Shown: piece after piece, positions 8,729-17,635 of the stretch
Layout of the letters: every line of letters begins with the position of its first letter
How positions within the stretch are numbered: position 1 is the stretch's first letter
Assembly: GCF_017874415.1 (NCBI RefSeq)
Contig: NZ_JAGGLM010000007.1
Coordinates: forward strand, 56,621-120,620
DNA: 64,000 nucleotides
Direction: 5' to 3'
Origin: Clostridium algifaecis
Lineage (GTDB): Bacteria; Bacillota; Clostridia; Clostridiales; Clostridiaceae
The notes under the pieces: model-generated
Told to the model about the DNA's origin: nothing
The model's input: only the letters and a program-made list of their open reading frames with translations
Databases searched by the model: none
Made by a program: the position numbers and the translations under genes

Positions 8729-9736
8729 ATGAATTTAAGTAATATGTCAAGAGAGAAAAAGAAGCACACACTAAGAAACTTTATATTTTATGTGATGTTT
8801 GGGCTAATATTTACTGGAGTTACAACTCCATTAATTATATTTTACGGACCCTTTAATAATGTAAAAAAGACAATTGTAGATGCTGCAATGACTACACTTA
8901 GCCACCAATGGATTGCAAAGCTGTTTTTATCGGATGCTGAAATTCAGAAAATTCGAAGTGAAGACACAGTTCAAACTGTACAGCAAGGAAATGATACTCT
9001 TGTCAAGCTTGACAACACCCATGATAATATAATTGAAAGATATGACATTTCAAATGGAATAAAGTTCTCAGGCTATGTACTTATTATTCAAGACTCAACA
9101 AAAGTGAAAGCTGGCTATAGTAGTAAACTGGGATCCGAAGGAGAACCAACAAGTCATATAGCACAGGATAATGGTGCTATAGGAGCTGTTAATGCAGGAG
9201 GATTTTCAGACTCATCATCATCTAATACGAAATGGACTGGTACAGGTGGAACACCGACGGGTATTATTATGAGTAATGGAGTTATCAAATTTAATGATAT
9301 AACAAATTATGATAAAAAAGTTGATATTACAGCAATTACAAAGAAAGGGCAACTTCTTGTAGGGCCTCACAATTTGAATGATTTGAAGAGACTTGATGTA
9401 ACTGATGCAGTATCTTTTGGCCCTGCGCTTGTGGTTAATGGCAAGGGTACAATAAAATCTGGGGATGGAGGTTGGGGAATCGCACCGAGGACAGCAATTG
9501 GACAACGTAGCGATGGTGCTATAATACTACTTGCTATTGATGGAAGAACAACTAAAAGTATAGGAGCCTCGCTTAAAGATGTACAAAATATAATGCTCCA
9601 ATATGGAGCACTCAATGCATCTAATTTGGATGGCGGTTCGTCAACTACAATGTATTATGATGGTAAAATTATTAACAATCCTTGCGACCCACTTGGTGAA
9701 AGAGCAGTTCCATCCGCTTTTATCGTTATGCCTTAG
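8729..9736 (+). CDS. phosphodiester glycosidase family protein, copy 1
   Basis: This is an extracytoplasmic protein with the NAGPA-type phosphodiester glycosidase domain, a fold that cleaves a sugar from a sugar-phosphodiester. The ATG at 8729 is chosen because GGAGG is just upstream; an earlier GTG frame from 8636 lacks a binding site. A basic N-terminus and one membrane span (residues about 15-40) anchor it outside. Conserved blocks are AVNAGGF, SFGPALVVNG, APRTAIGQRSDGAI, LAIDGR and SNLDGGSSTTM near the C-terminus. It is followed 18 bases later by a propeller-like protein gene, and the same pair recurs at 11990-14002. The natural substrate is unknown; envelope glycopolymers are the obvious guess. 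Confidence 0.87.
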   Translation: MNLSNMSREKKKHTLRNFIFYVMFGLIFTGVTTPLIIFYGPFNNVKKTIVDAAMTTLSHQWIAKLFLSDAEIQKIRSEDTVQTVQQGNDTLVKLDNTHDNIIERYDISNGIKFSGYVLIIQDSTKVKAGYSSKLGSEGEPTSHIAQDNGAIGAVNAGGFSDSSSSNTKWTGTGGTPTGIIMSNGVIKFNDITNYDKKVDITAITKKGQLLVGPHNLNDLKRLDVTDAVSFGPALVVNGKGTIKSGDGGWGIAPRTAIGQRSDGAIILLAIDGRTTKSIGASLKDVQNIMLQYGALNASNLDGGSSTTMYYDGKIINNPCDPLGERAVPSAFIVMP

Positions 9737-9754
9737 CTGAAAGGAGAGTAAGCT

Positions 9755-10771
9755 ATGAAAGTATTAAAAAAAATAACAATATGCATTATAATTTCATTAA
9801 TCATACAGTTTGGTGGGCTTTTCTATATAAATAACTATTTTTTAGCTTCAAATACTGTTGTAAAATCTAAAAAAGTAGTTAATTCAAGTAACAAGGCTTC
9901 TGTTTTTCAAGTTAATGTGCCGAATAACGCTAAATCCGTAAATATTTCCTATGATGCAAACTATATTGCCTATTATTTGAACAATGCGTTATATGTAGTT
10001 AATACTAAAACAGGCAAAAGTAATAATGTAAGTTTTTCTAATGGAGTTAAATTATCTTTTTATAAATGGCTACCAGATAGAAACAGAATGCTTATTGCAG
10101 AAAAGGAAAATAGTAATCTTTTATTATCATATTATGACGTTGATAAATCACAAAAGAATAATATAACTAAGTTTGCAATGATTAGTTCAACAGCTGAAGT
10201 AACGGATATTGAAGCAGCACCTCTTCCAAATGTAATTTACATTAAAGTATCAAATGGCGCTAAAGAAGACGTCATATATTGGGTAAATATAATGAAATCT
10301 AAAAAGAAAATTAATACTAAAACTTATAATATAGGAAATATGGAAGTGGTACCCCACGAAGATAAAATGGTATACGAAGATTTAATTAATAACAAGGTTT
10401 ATGCAACTGGAATAAATAATGCTTTTAGCTTCATTGGTTCGACGAAATCATGCCTATTAGAGATAGACAATAATGACCAGGTTTATATTGGAGATGTGGA
10501 TAGCAGTAATAATATTGGTAAGATATACTTTGGTACATTGAAAAATAATACTTCAAGCTGGCAGACACTTCAGTTAAATACCCCAGTAAGCAAAGCCAAC
10601 TTATTTGTTACAGCTAGAGGAAAAGTTTATATAAATGATACCCTTAAAGGTACTGTAGAAGAGTTTAAGACGGGGAAAAAAACAACATACAAATGTATAT
10701 TCCTTCAACCATATAGTGATGGAATTACATCAATAAATAATGGAATTTTAGTGAAAACTCCTTTTAATTAA
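9755..10771 (+). CDS. membrane-anchored propeller-like protein, copy 1
   Basis: This 338-residue protein has an N-terminal membrane anchor or uncleaved signal (residues about 7-30) and an extracytoplasmic body. The body has repeating strands of the type SYDANYIAYYLNNALYVVN, suggesting a TolB/WD-like beta-propeller. No catalytic motif is visible. AAAGGAGAG precedes the ATG. It is paired with the upstream phosphodiester glycosidase and is homologous to the protein at 12977: both share the context S-Y-D-x-x-Y, then YYL/YYW-x-NIMK. It may help position or recognise the substrate of the glycosidase, which is inference from pairing only. Confidence 0.75.
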   Translation: MKVLKKITICIIISLIIQFGGLFYINNYFLASNTVVKSKKVVNSSNKASVFQVNVPNNAKSVNISYDANYIAYYLNNALYVVNTKTGKSNNVSFSNGVKLSFYKWLPDRNRMLIAEKENSNLLLSYYDVDKSQKNNITKFAMISSTAEVTDIEAAPLPNVIYIKVSNGAKEDVIYWVNIMKSKKKINTKTYNIGNMEVVPHEDKMVYEDLINNKVYATGINNAFSFIGSTKSCLLEIDNNDQVYIGDVDSSNNIGKIYFGTLKNNTSSWQTLQLNTPVSKANLFVTARGKVYINDTLKGTVEEFKTGKKTTYKCIFLQPYSDGITSINNGILVKTPFN

Positions 10772-10922
10772 ACTTATGTTATTAATGCAACATTTACAGT
10801 TATATTGCAATCTATTGGACGTTCAAAAAACAATGTAAATATATTTTTAGATAAGAAAATTGCCAACGTAAACTTGATACGAACTGTAATATCTAAGTAA
10901 AAACAAATAAAGAGGTATAATA

Positions 10923-11957
10923 ATGATTATATTAATTCCAGCATTTGAACCAGATAATCATCTTATAGAATTAATTAAAGAATTAAAACTAAATTGTGAT
11001 TATAAAATATTGATTGTTAATGATGGCAGTGGTGAAGTTTATGCTTCTGTTTTTAAGCAGTGTAAAATATTAGGTTGCACAGTGATTAAACATGATAAGA
11101 ATATGGGCAAAGGATGTGCCCTTAAAACTGGATTTACTTATATAAAAGATAATACTGATGAGAAAATAGGAGTGGTAACTGCTGATGCAGATGGACAGCA
11201 CTTGGTGAAAGATATATTGAATGTATGTTTAGAATTATCAAATAGTGATCATAAAATTGTTCTTGGAGTAAGAAAATTTATAGGCAAAGTTCCTTGGAAA
11301 AGTGCAATTGGCAATGCATTTGCCAGGGGTATGTTTAAGTTAGCATGCGGTACTAAGTTGCTGGATACCCAGACTGGTCTTAGAGGACTTCCCATAAAAT
11401 CACTGCCTTGGTTGTTATCTATTAAAGGTGAACATTATGAATATGAAATGAACATGTTGCTTCAGGCAAAAAAAGCAGGGTATGGATTTAAACAAATAGA
11501 GATTGATACCGTGTATGAATTTTCAAATAAATCATCCCACTTTAGGGCTGTGAAAGATTCTATAAGTATATTCATGCCTTTTTTAAAGTTTTGTGGTTCA
11601 GGAGTTTCTGCGGCTTTTGTGGATTATTTTTTGCTCTTTTATGTTCAGTGGTTAACGAAAAATTTATTCATATCAGTAGTAATTGCTAGAGTGGCAAGCT
11701 CGGTTGTTAACTTTACTATAAATAAATTTCTGGTTTTCAATGTTAAAGGCAGAGATAGAAAAAACATAAATGAATTGATCAGCTATTATTTACTTGTGTG
11801 TGCTTTATTATTTGTTAACTATTTTATATTAAGCTTTTTTTCTGAAACCCTTCATATATGGCTGTTTTGGAGTAAAATTATAACAGAAATGCTTTTATTT
11901 ACTATAAGCTATACCGTTCAGCGTTTATTTATTTTTAATAGTAAAATACAAGCTTAA
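10923..11957 (+). CDS. GT2 glycosyltransferase fused to GtrA membrane domain
   Basis: Residues 1-215 form a dolichol-phosphate-mannose-synthase-like GT2 domain, with IPAFEPDNHL at the start, IVNDGSG at 31-37, KNMGKGCALKTGF and the metal-binding DADGQH at 88-93. From about 220 to 341 comes a GtrA-like domain of four hydrophobic segments (FLKFCGSGVSAAFVDY, SVVNFTINKFLVF). In known systems GT2 proteins load a sugar onto undecaprenyl phosphate and GtrA proteins help flip it. A fusion would do both steps to supply sugar for decorating a wall polymer outside the cell. It sits between two copies of the glycosidase/propeller pair. AAAGAGG precedes the ATG. Confidence 0.88.
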   Translation: MIILIPAFEPDNHLIELIKELKLNCDYKILIVNDGSGEVYASVFKQCKILGCTVIKHDKNMGKGCALKTGFTYIKDNTDEKIGVVTADADGQHLVKDILNVCLELSNSDHKIVLGVRKFIGKVPWKSAIGNAFARGMFKLACGTKLLDTQTGLRGLPIKSLPWLLSIKGEHYEYEMNMLLQAKKAGYGFKQIEIDTVYEFSNKSSHFRAVKDSISIFMPFLKFCGSGVSAAFVDYFLLFYVQWLTKNLFISVVIARVASSVVNFTINKFLVFNVKGRDRKNINELISYYLLVCALLFVNYFILSFFSETLHIWLFWSKIITEMLLFTISYTVQRLFIFNSKIQA

Positions 11958-11989
11958 TTTTAAAAATATTTAGAAATAAGGTAATATAA

Positions 11990-12963
11990 ATGAAAAAAAA
12001 GCAAAAAAACAAAATTATATATATATATGTCATTTTATAATTTGCCAAATTATTTTTCTGATTTTGTTTAGCGTAATTCTTATATATCACGGACCTTTTA
12101 TAAATTATAGGGACTATATTGTTTCCACCAGCATGGCTACAAATAAAAACAAGTTTTTTGCTACCTGGTTCCTAAGCAGCAGTGAAATAAATAGTATTCT
12201 CGCAAAAACTAATTCTTCTGTAAGAGACTCCAAGGAAATTGTCAATAGTATTGATATCCAAAGATCTAAAAAAAGCAGTACAAAAATAAAAATTATTGAC
12301 ATTAAAGAAACAAACTTTAAAGCTAAATTAATGGTTATAAGTGATTCTTCAAAGATATTTTTAGGAATAGCACCTAAATTTGGACATACAGGAGCAACTC
12401 TCAGTGAAATTGTCAAATCCTATAATGCTGTTGGAGGAATTAATGCAGGAGGATTTTTAGATGATAATTTAATGGGTACAGGTTCAAAGCCTGATGGGAT
12501 AGTAATCAGCAATGATGTTGTTAAATTTAAGCAAAGCGGTCTAAACAAATTTAATGTCATAGGTTTTAATAAGAATAATATTCTTATTATTGGTAATTCC
12601 ATGACAATGGGTGAAATCTACAATTCTAACCTTAAGTGTGCAATTTCTTTTGGACCTGCACTTGTTTTAAATGGAAAACCTCTTGTAACAAAGGGTGGTA
12701 CATCGCTTCAGCCACGCAGTGCTATAGGACAGAGAAAAGACGGAACAGTTCTTCTGCTTGCAGTTGATGGAAGAGAACATGACAGTGCTGGCGCAAATTA
12801 TATAGATACTCAAGATATAATGTTAAAATATGGAGCTTACAATGCAGCCAATTTAGACGGAGGTTCATCGACAACTTTGAATTATCTGGGCAAAACTATC
12901 AATAACCCCTGTGATATTGCTGGAGAACGTTCAATTGCTACTGCATTTTTAATTGCACCTTAA
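11990..12963 (+). CDS. phosphodiester glycosidase family protein, copy 2, 5' frameshift in poly-A
   Basis: This is a homologue of the protein at 8729 with the same NAGPA-type blocks: VGGINAGGF, SFGPALVLNG, QPRSAIGQRKDG, LAVDGR and NLDGGSSTT. The body is in one frame from 12001 to 12963. The only ATG with an upstream AAGG (11990) is out of frame by one base. After it comes a run of eight A (11993-12000). One more A would give MKKKAKKQNYIYICHF and a membrane span that joins smoothly to LIYHGPF, matching copy 1. So the gene is either switched off by slippage, read by frameshifting, or started weakly (TTG at 12064, which would lose most of the anchor). The following gene starts 14 bases downstream. 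Confidence 0.7.
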
Positions 12964-12976
12964 ATTATGGAAATGG

Positions 12977-14002
12977 ATGATGATAAGATTGAAAATAAAG
13001 AATAAATTAAAAAGATCGTTGATTTCTTTAACTTTTATTTATGCCTTTTGTGCTTTTATAATTTGTTTTGTAGTCATTTCACACCTTAATGCATCTATAG
13101 TAACTCACAATATTTCACAGGCAAATGATGCAAATTCTAAGACATCTTTAAAAGAAGTTCCAAATTTCACTATGAACACTGTACCTAACGAAGCTATAGA
13201 TATATCATTTTCTTATGATGACAAGTATTGCACTTATCTTTATAACTCTGAAATTTATGTTAAAGAAATTGGAACAAATAAATTAATTAAGAAAATTTCT
13301 GAAAAATCAGGAATAAGGAAATCAATACTTATGGGAAACCGCAATATTATAATGTATTTCTACATTTTAAATAGTAAATTAGAAGTAAAAACGTATAATA
13401 TTGAAAACGGACTTATAGCTGAACAAAAGTCTTTTGCTGTGCCTAAAAATTCAGCAATAAAATCAGTTGATTATTCAAATGCTACAAATCTTATTTTTAT
13501 TAACTTGGAACAAATCAGTGGGAATAATAAGATAGACAGTATATATTATCTTAATATTATGAAGAATGTAAGAAAAATTTACCCAGGCCATAGTGTTAAT
13601 AACATGCTGCTGGCAAATAATTCCCTTGCATTGTATTTTGAAGACAATAATAACAATTTATATTGTCATTCAAAACTCATACCTGGTATTAAAAGAGAAC
13701 ATATAATTGGCTGTGATTCAAATGATAATGTTTATGCCAGATCTTTAGATAATAAGAGTATAATTTATGTTGTAAACAATAATAATCTGATAAAAACACG
13801 AAGACTTAATGATTTGAATTTTGTTGGTTTTTACACAAATAAAAATAGCGTTTATGTTATATATAAAAATTATATAATTAATTTAACAAACAATGCTAGG
13901 TTAAATTATAATAATGAGTTAAGATTCATAGGCATGGGTGGCTTAAATGTGTATTTTAAAGATAACAATGATCATATAGTAGGGCTGAAACGAACAATAT
14001 AA
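12977..14002 (+). CDS. membrane-anchored propeller-like protein, copy 2
   Basis: This is a paralogue of the 9755 gene, with an N-terminal basic stretch and membrane span (residues about 15-35). The extracytoplasmic body has SFSYDDKYCTYLYNSEIYV and DSIYYLNIMKNVRK matching the equivalent strands of copy 1. Divergence is considerable, so the duplication is old. ATG at 12977 or 12980 is preferred; the open frame extends upstream into the end of the glycosidase gene without a binding site. No enzyme motif is visible. It forms the second glycosidase/propeller pair. Confidence 0.75.
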   Translation: MMIRLKIKNKLKRSLISLTFIYAFCAFIICFVVISHLNASIVTHNISQANDANSKTSLKEVPNFTMNTVPNEAIDISFSYDDKYCTYLYNSEIYVKEIGTNKLIKKISEKSGIRKSILMGNRNIIMYFYILNSKLEVKTYNIENGLIAEQKSFAVPKNSAIKSVDYSNATNLIFINLEQISGNNKIDSIYYLNIMKNVRKIYPGHSVNNMLLANNSLALYFEDNNNNLYCHSKLIPGIKREHIIGCDSNDNVYARSLDNKSIIYVVNNNNLIKTRRLNDLNFVGFYTNKNSVYVIYKNYIINLTNNARLNYNNELRFIGMGGLNVYFKDNNDHIVGLKRTI

Positions 14003-14082
14003 ATAAAAATGATATTCTTAAGCATTATAGATGTTTTGCTCATTTGTCTTTATATTAGTTAGGCAATTTTAAAATTCAAATT

Positions 14083-14226
14083 GAATGAAAATGCTCATCT
14101 AACTTTTGATAATCATTTTCATATTGTTAAGGAGTAATATAACCTATTGAATCATGTATTCTATTTCTATTATACCAAGATTCTATGTAATAAAATACAG
14201 CTAATTTTGTAGAAACATAATCATAG
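14083..14226 (-). pseudogene. remnant of an IS3-family transposase C-terminus
   Basis: The minus strand reads STKLAVFYYIESWYNRNRIH, then DSIGYITP, a TAA stop, and QYENDYQKLDEHFHSI. The Tyr-x-x-x-x-Asn-Arg-x-Arg-x-His...GY-x-(S/T)-P block is the classical end of IS3-group OrfB integrases. Only this tail is left, with an internal stop. It lies directly before the broken glycerophosphodiesterase gene and may have removed its start. Confidence 0.65.
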
Positions 14227-14229
14227 TAT

Positions 14230-15134
14230 TTAACAAGTGGGGATAATATTATTCATAAGAGTATAATAACGACAATTATTATTTTATTAATCATACTGAT
14301 TTCAGAAGCAAATTTTTCAAAAGTTTCATATGCAGTGCTAAAGCAAAAAATAAACTTAGTTGATAATAAAAATAATTATAATAATTTGTCACATATAGTA
14401 ATAAATCAAAGATATAATTCTATAAATTCAAGTAAGCCAATTATAGTGGCACATCGTGGTGCAAGCAGTATTGACCCTGAGAACTCTATTCCATCATCTG
14501 ATGGTATTTTATATTTACTACATGATGGAACACTTGATAGGACTACAAATGGACATGGTTTAATAACAAGCAAAAGTTCACATATAGTAGACAGTCTTAT
14601 AATCAACAACGGATCAAATATATCAACTTACCCCAATTTAAGATTACCTAGGTTCGAAAATGCACTTATAGAATGTAAAAAAGATAAGCTTACACCAATA
14701 TTTGATATTAAATTCCTTAGTAGCAAAGATAGAAATTTAAATACATTTTTACGAATTATACGTAAACATGGATATGAAAGAAAATTATTAGTTCATTCAT
14801 TTAATTATAAGGATTTAGAGTATTTGCGTAGTAAGGATAAAAAATTATCTTAATGCCAATGGTAAATCCAAACAGGATAACATATGGCTATAGATATATT
14901 AGGTCATTTGGATCTACTGGAGTTGACTGTAATATTAATTATTTAAATAAAAGACTTGTGCAGCAAGCTCATAAAGATGGCTTAAAAGTATTTTGTTGGA
15001 CAATTGACGCACCAATGGATCTAAATAAAGCTGTGCACTTAGGTGCAGATTTTATATATTCTGATACATTTTATCCTGGTAATATAAAATCTTTTCAAAA
15101 GACATTTGATTTGAATAAACATACGAAACCATAA
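14230..15134 (+). pseudogene. glycerophosphodiester phosphodiesterase, degraded
   Basis: Such enzymes hydrolyse glycerophosphodiesters, for instance from phospholipids or teichoic acid, to glycerol 3-phosphate. A former signal/anchor segment (IITTIIILLIILIS) has no usable start codon. HRGASSIDPENS and LLHDGTLDRTTNG are present. The roughly 20 residues normally between them, which carry the metal-binding Glu-x-Asp of GADGIELDV, are missing. After KDKKLS a stop at 14853 is followed by the C-terminal part in another frame (14853-15134, with KVFCWTIDAPMDLNKAVHLGAD). Missing start, internal deletion and frameshift together make it inactive. An IS3 remnant abuts the 5' end. Confidence 0.82.
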
Positions 15135-15646
15135 TTTTACACACAAAGTCCAAGGGATAGTCTGCCATTTTCTAGATAAAATATAGACAATTTTATTGTA
15201 AAAATAACTTTTTCAGTACATGACACGGATGCTCCTTCTACCCCAAAAAGAAAGGCAGTTATGCCTTTTTCTTTTTATACAAGTATAAGATTTTAAATTA
15301 TAATATCTACTGTACACCCTGGTGACACGTTCGCTGGTATTACCCTCTAGCCATCAAGTTGAAATGAAAAATAGCATTTAAGAACTAGTAAAATAGCCAT
15401 TTTAAAAGATTACTTATTATTATATTTTCTCAATATTTCTAGGAATTCGTATCTACATCAAAGCGTTGATATTACTACGTTTTTAATTTTACTTTGCACT
15501 TCATAACAGTTATACTGGTATTGGATCTTTTTGGCTGATGAACAAAATAAGAATTTTACGAACCAATTTTTGACATAAAAACTATATCATAAAACATGTT
15601 TCTAACAACGATTCTAAATAAAAAATTTTAAATGTATGATTCTTCT
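15135..15646. other. gene-free region
   Basis: Apart from the hairpin at 15244-15278 I see no gene and no recognisable element here. The next feature is the repeat-type promoter at 15647. Confidence 0.4.
15244..15278 (+). terminator. rho-independent terminator
   Basis: An A-rich arm ending GGCA, the loop gtta, and TGCC followed by TTTTTCTTTTT form a short hairpin with a T-run. It lies about 110 bases after the glycerophosphodiesterase remnant. Confidence 0.6.
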
Positions 15647-15680
15647 TTTTAATGAAATTTTAATAATTATTAGGTATAAT
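15647..15680 (+). promoter_or_regulatory. Pho-box-like repeat promoter of the 15794 gene
   Basis: TTTTAAT occurs at 15647 and 15658 (11 bases apart). A perfect TATAAT (15675-15680) begins 17 bases after the second repeat starts. The leader to the ATG is about 107 bases. Confidence 0.6.
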
Positions 15681-15793
15681 TATACATTATGACAGGACAG
15701 TAGCTTAACTACTTCCATACCATATTTATATTTTAATACGTAATAACTCACTTTCAGTTAACTAACAATATTAAATATAGTAAAAAGGAGATA

Positions 15794-16192
15794 ATGAAGA
15801 TGAATATTACAATTGGAGGAACAAGTAACAGCACGTATGGAAATCTAAGCATTAGGAATTCTCAAACAAATGTACAGGGAACAGATAATCAAGGAAAAAA
15901 GCAAGGAGTTCAGCAAGGCGTACAATCAGAAAATAATACACAAGTAGCAACTAAATACGTTTCATCTCATGGAGATACTGTAGAAATTAGTAAAGCAGGT
16001 GCAAAGGCATTACAACAATCTACTAATTCTAATACTTCTAAAGCCTCATCGACCTCTAATAATAACACAAGCAGCAGTGTCGTGTCACCTGGCACTCTTT
16101 CAGTTCCACAGCTTAAGCAGGCATACGTAAGTGGGAAAATATCAAAAGCACAATATGATCAACAAATGAAATTAAGAGGGCAAGCAGAATAA
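15794..16192 (+). CDS. Ser/Asn/Gln-rich hypothetical protein
   Basis: This 132-residue low-complexity protein starts MKMNITIGGTSNS. It has a Gln-Gly-rich segment (GKKQGVQQGVQSENN), a Ser/Asn/Thr tract, and a short helical C-terminus PQLKQAYVSGKISKAQYDQQM. There is no signal peptide and no membrane span. AAAGGAG precedes the ATG; the second ATG six bases later is an equally possible start. The family is not recognised. The phrase GDTVEISKAGAKAL near residues 56-69 resembles short motifs in small flagellar-type clostridial proteins, but this is weak. Confidence 0.7.
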   Translation: MKMNITIGGTSNSTYGNLSIRNSQTNVQGTDNQGKKQGVQQGVQSENNTQVATKYVSSHGDTVEISKAGAKALQQSTNSNTSKASSTSNNNTSSSVVSPGTLSVPQLKQAYVSGKISKAQYDQQMKLRGQAE

Positions 16193-16325
16193 AATACCGC
16201 AAATTCTTGTACTACCGTAGAAAAGTTATATTTTAAATAATAAAATATAAGAATGAAGTGACCTTTAGCCACTTTTTCTATATACTATAAATGAGAAAAA
16301 ATAAATACAAATATTTACAATTTTG

Positions 16326-16368
16326 AGAACGTACCTAGATTTGTGTAAATCAAATCTAGGTACGTTCT
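16326..16368 (+). terminator. hairpin terminator at the 5' end of the IS256-type element
   Basis: A perfect 17-bp inverted repeat (16326-16342 and 16352-16368) has the loop GTGTAAATC and is followed by TTTTTATG. The outer arm is the IS terminal repeat itself. Read towards the transposase it forms an intrinsic terminator that would block read-in transcription from flanking genes. Confidence 0.65.
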
Positions 16369-16437
16369 TTTTATGTATGTATAACTGGTAATAGTGGTAA
16401 TAATAAATATAAATAATTTTTGAGAGGAGATTTAAAT

Positions 16438-16660
16438 ATGAATGTATTAGAAATACCTGATATTGATTTAAAAAAGGAATTAAAGAAATGCAATAGTATG
16501 GAAGATTTAGTAGGTAAAAATGGACTTATGCAAAGATTATTTAGGAGCATAATACAGCAATTTTTAGAAGCAGAAATGGACATCACCTTCTCAAAACTGG
16601 GCAAATACACTGGCTCAATTAACTATAAAGTTTAAAGATAGAATAGAACCATATATATAG
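16438..16660 (+). pseudogene. IS256-type transposase, internal deletion
   Basis: The N-terminus NVLEIPDIDLKKELKKC, MEDLVGKNGLMQRL and QFLEAEM matches the intact copy (EIPDINYKEEVKKC, MEDVVGRNGLLQRL, MLEAEM). At about 16580 it joins, in another frame, the C-terminus SPSQNWANTLAQLTIKFKDR (intact copy SPSPNWGLTLAQLTIVFKDK). All catalytic residues are lost. AGAGGAG precedes the ATG at 16438. Confidence 0.82.
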
Positions 16661-17078
16661 AAATAAAGCCTGTACCATTTTACACAAAAGTGAATAATAG
16701 TATTATTATTACAGATAATACTATTATCAGAAAGTTAAAAAACACTATTATTAGTTATCCCCTAAAAAATAAAAATTACTACAGAAACTTAATCCTATAG
16801 TAATTTCCAAATAAATTTTATCCCGTCTATTCTATTTTACACAAACCTATGGACTTTCCCTAAATAAAATTATTATTTCAATATAATATTTTCTTACAAT
16901 ATTATGTATTCCAATAATCATTTATATTTATAACACTTCCCTCATAACTATTATCTATAACCAGTTTTATTACATAAAATAAACACTAGTCTTACCCAGT
17001 GCTTATTTTATGTAATAATATTTGTTTTGCAAATAAAAATACTATAAAATTCTTTAATATATATTCTCTAAATTGAAG

Positions 17079-17480
17079 TTAAAGGGTATACTCTATAGGT
17101 GGATTGCCTGAAAAGTCAGCTATAACAGCTTTCGCATCTGCAAGGTAGAATACTTCAAATATTGGATTATCAGCAGTTTTATACTGACCTTTTACAATAG
17201 GATTTTTCATACAGCCTTCTTTTATGGTCATATTGTTTTCAAATACAGCCTTACCATTTAAACGAATCCAAGCGTATTTAGGACTGGAAACAGAAACTTC
17301 AATATAAGGATTTTCTTTCATATCTTTATAAACATCTTTAGTGCTGTTAGTACAGAACCACAGCTTATCATCCTTTTCAAAACAGAACATGAAAGGACGA
17401 CACTTTGCTTTTCCATCGCGGCCAACTGTTGCCAAATACTGTACTGGGTTGTTATTTAAAAATTTTATTACTTCATTCAT
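17079..17480 (-). CDS. pyridoxamine 5'-phosphate oxidase family protein
   Basis: This small (133-residue) FMN-binding split-barrel protein has the N-terminal pattern VQYLATVGRDGKAKCRPFMF, LWFCTNSTKDVYKDMKENP and YAWIRLNGKAVF. Such proteins are flavin-dependent reductases of unknown substrate; they are not true PdxH. The ATG at 17480 is preferred, with GAGGAG 10 bases upstream. It is divergent from a HxlR-type regulator, a common pairing in which the regulator controls the flavoprotein in response to redox or electrophile stress. Confidence 0.85.
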   Translation of the reverse strand: MNEVIKFLNNNPVQYLATVGRDGKAKCRPFMFCFEKDDKLWFCTNSTKDVYKDMKENPYIEVSVSSPKYAWIRLNGKAVFENNMTIKEGCMKNPIVKGQYKTADNPIFEVFYLADAKAVIADFSGNPPIEYTL

Positions 17481-17577
17481 ACTTAACATCTCCTCAATTA
17501 AATTGATTTTTAGTGGCCACAAATATATAATAATTTTATAAGTATATTTTTGCAAGTAAGCACTTTAAAGTACCATA

Positions 17578-17594
17578 AGTACCTGTAGGTAACT
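17578..17594. promoter_or_regulatory. candidate operator between flavoprotein and HxlR genes
   Basis: AGTACCT-GT-AGGTAACT is a near-perfect inverted repeat in the divergent intergenic space, with a further GTACC at 17570. HxlR regulators bind such GTAC-containing dyads next to their own gene. The site is seen; binding is inferred. Confidence 0.45.
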
Positions 17595-17635
17595 ATTAAA
17601 AATGAGCTGTTATTATTTGAAAGGAGATGATATTC

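Larger units (their letters stand above)
16325..16860 (+). mobile_element. internally deleted IS256-type element
   Basis: The left end (16325-16350) and the reverse complement of the right end (16835-16860) both contain the GTTTGTGTAAA / GATTTGTGTAAA core seen at the ends of the intact IS256-type copy at 43909-45446. Between them lie the first 46 or so codons of the transposase joined to its last 26 codons. The 3' flank (16690-16860) is shared with an older remnant at 43824-45544. No matching 8-bp target duplication is visible. This is a non-autonomous deletion derivative. Confidence 0.7.
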
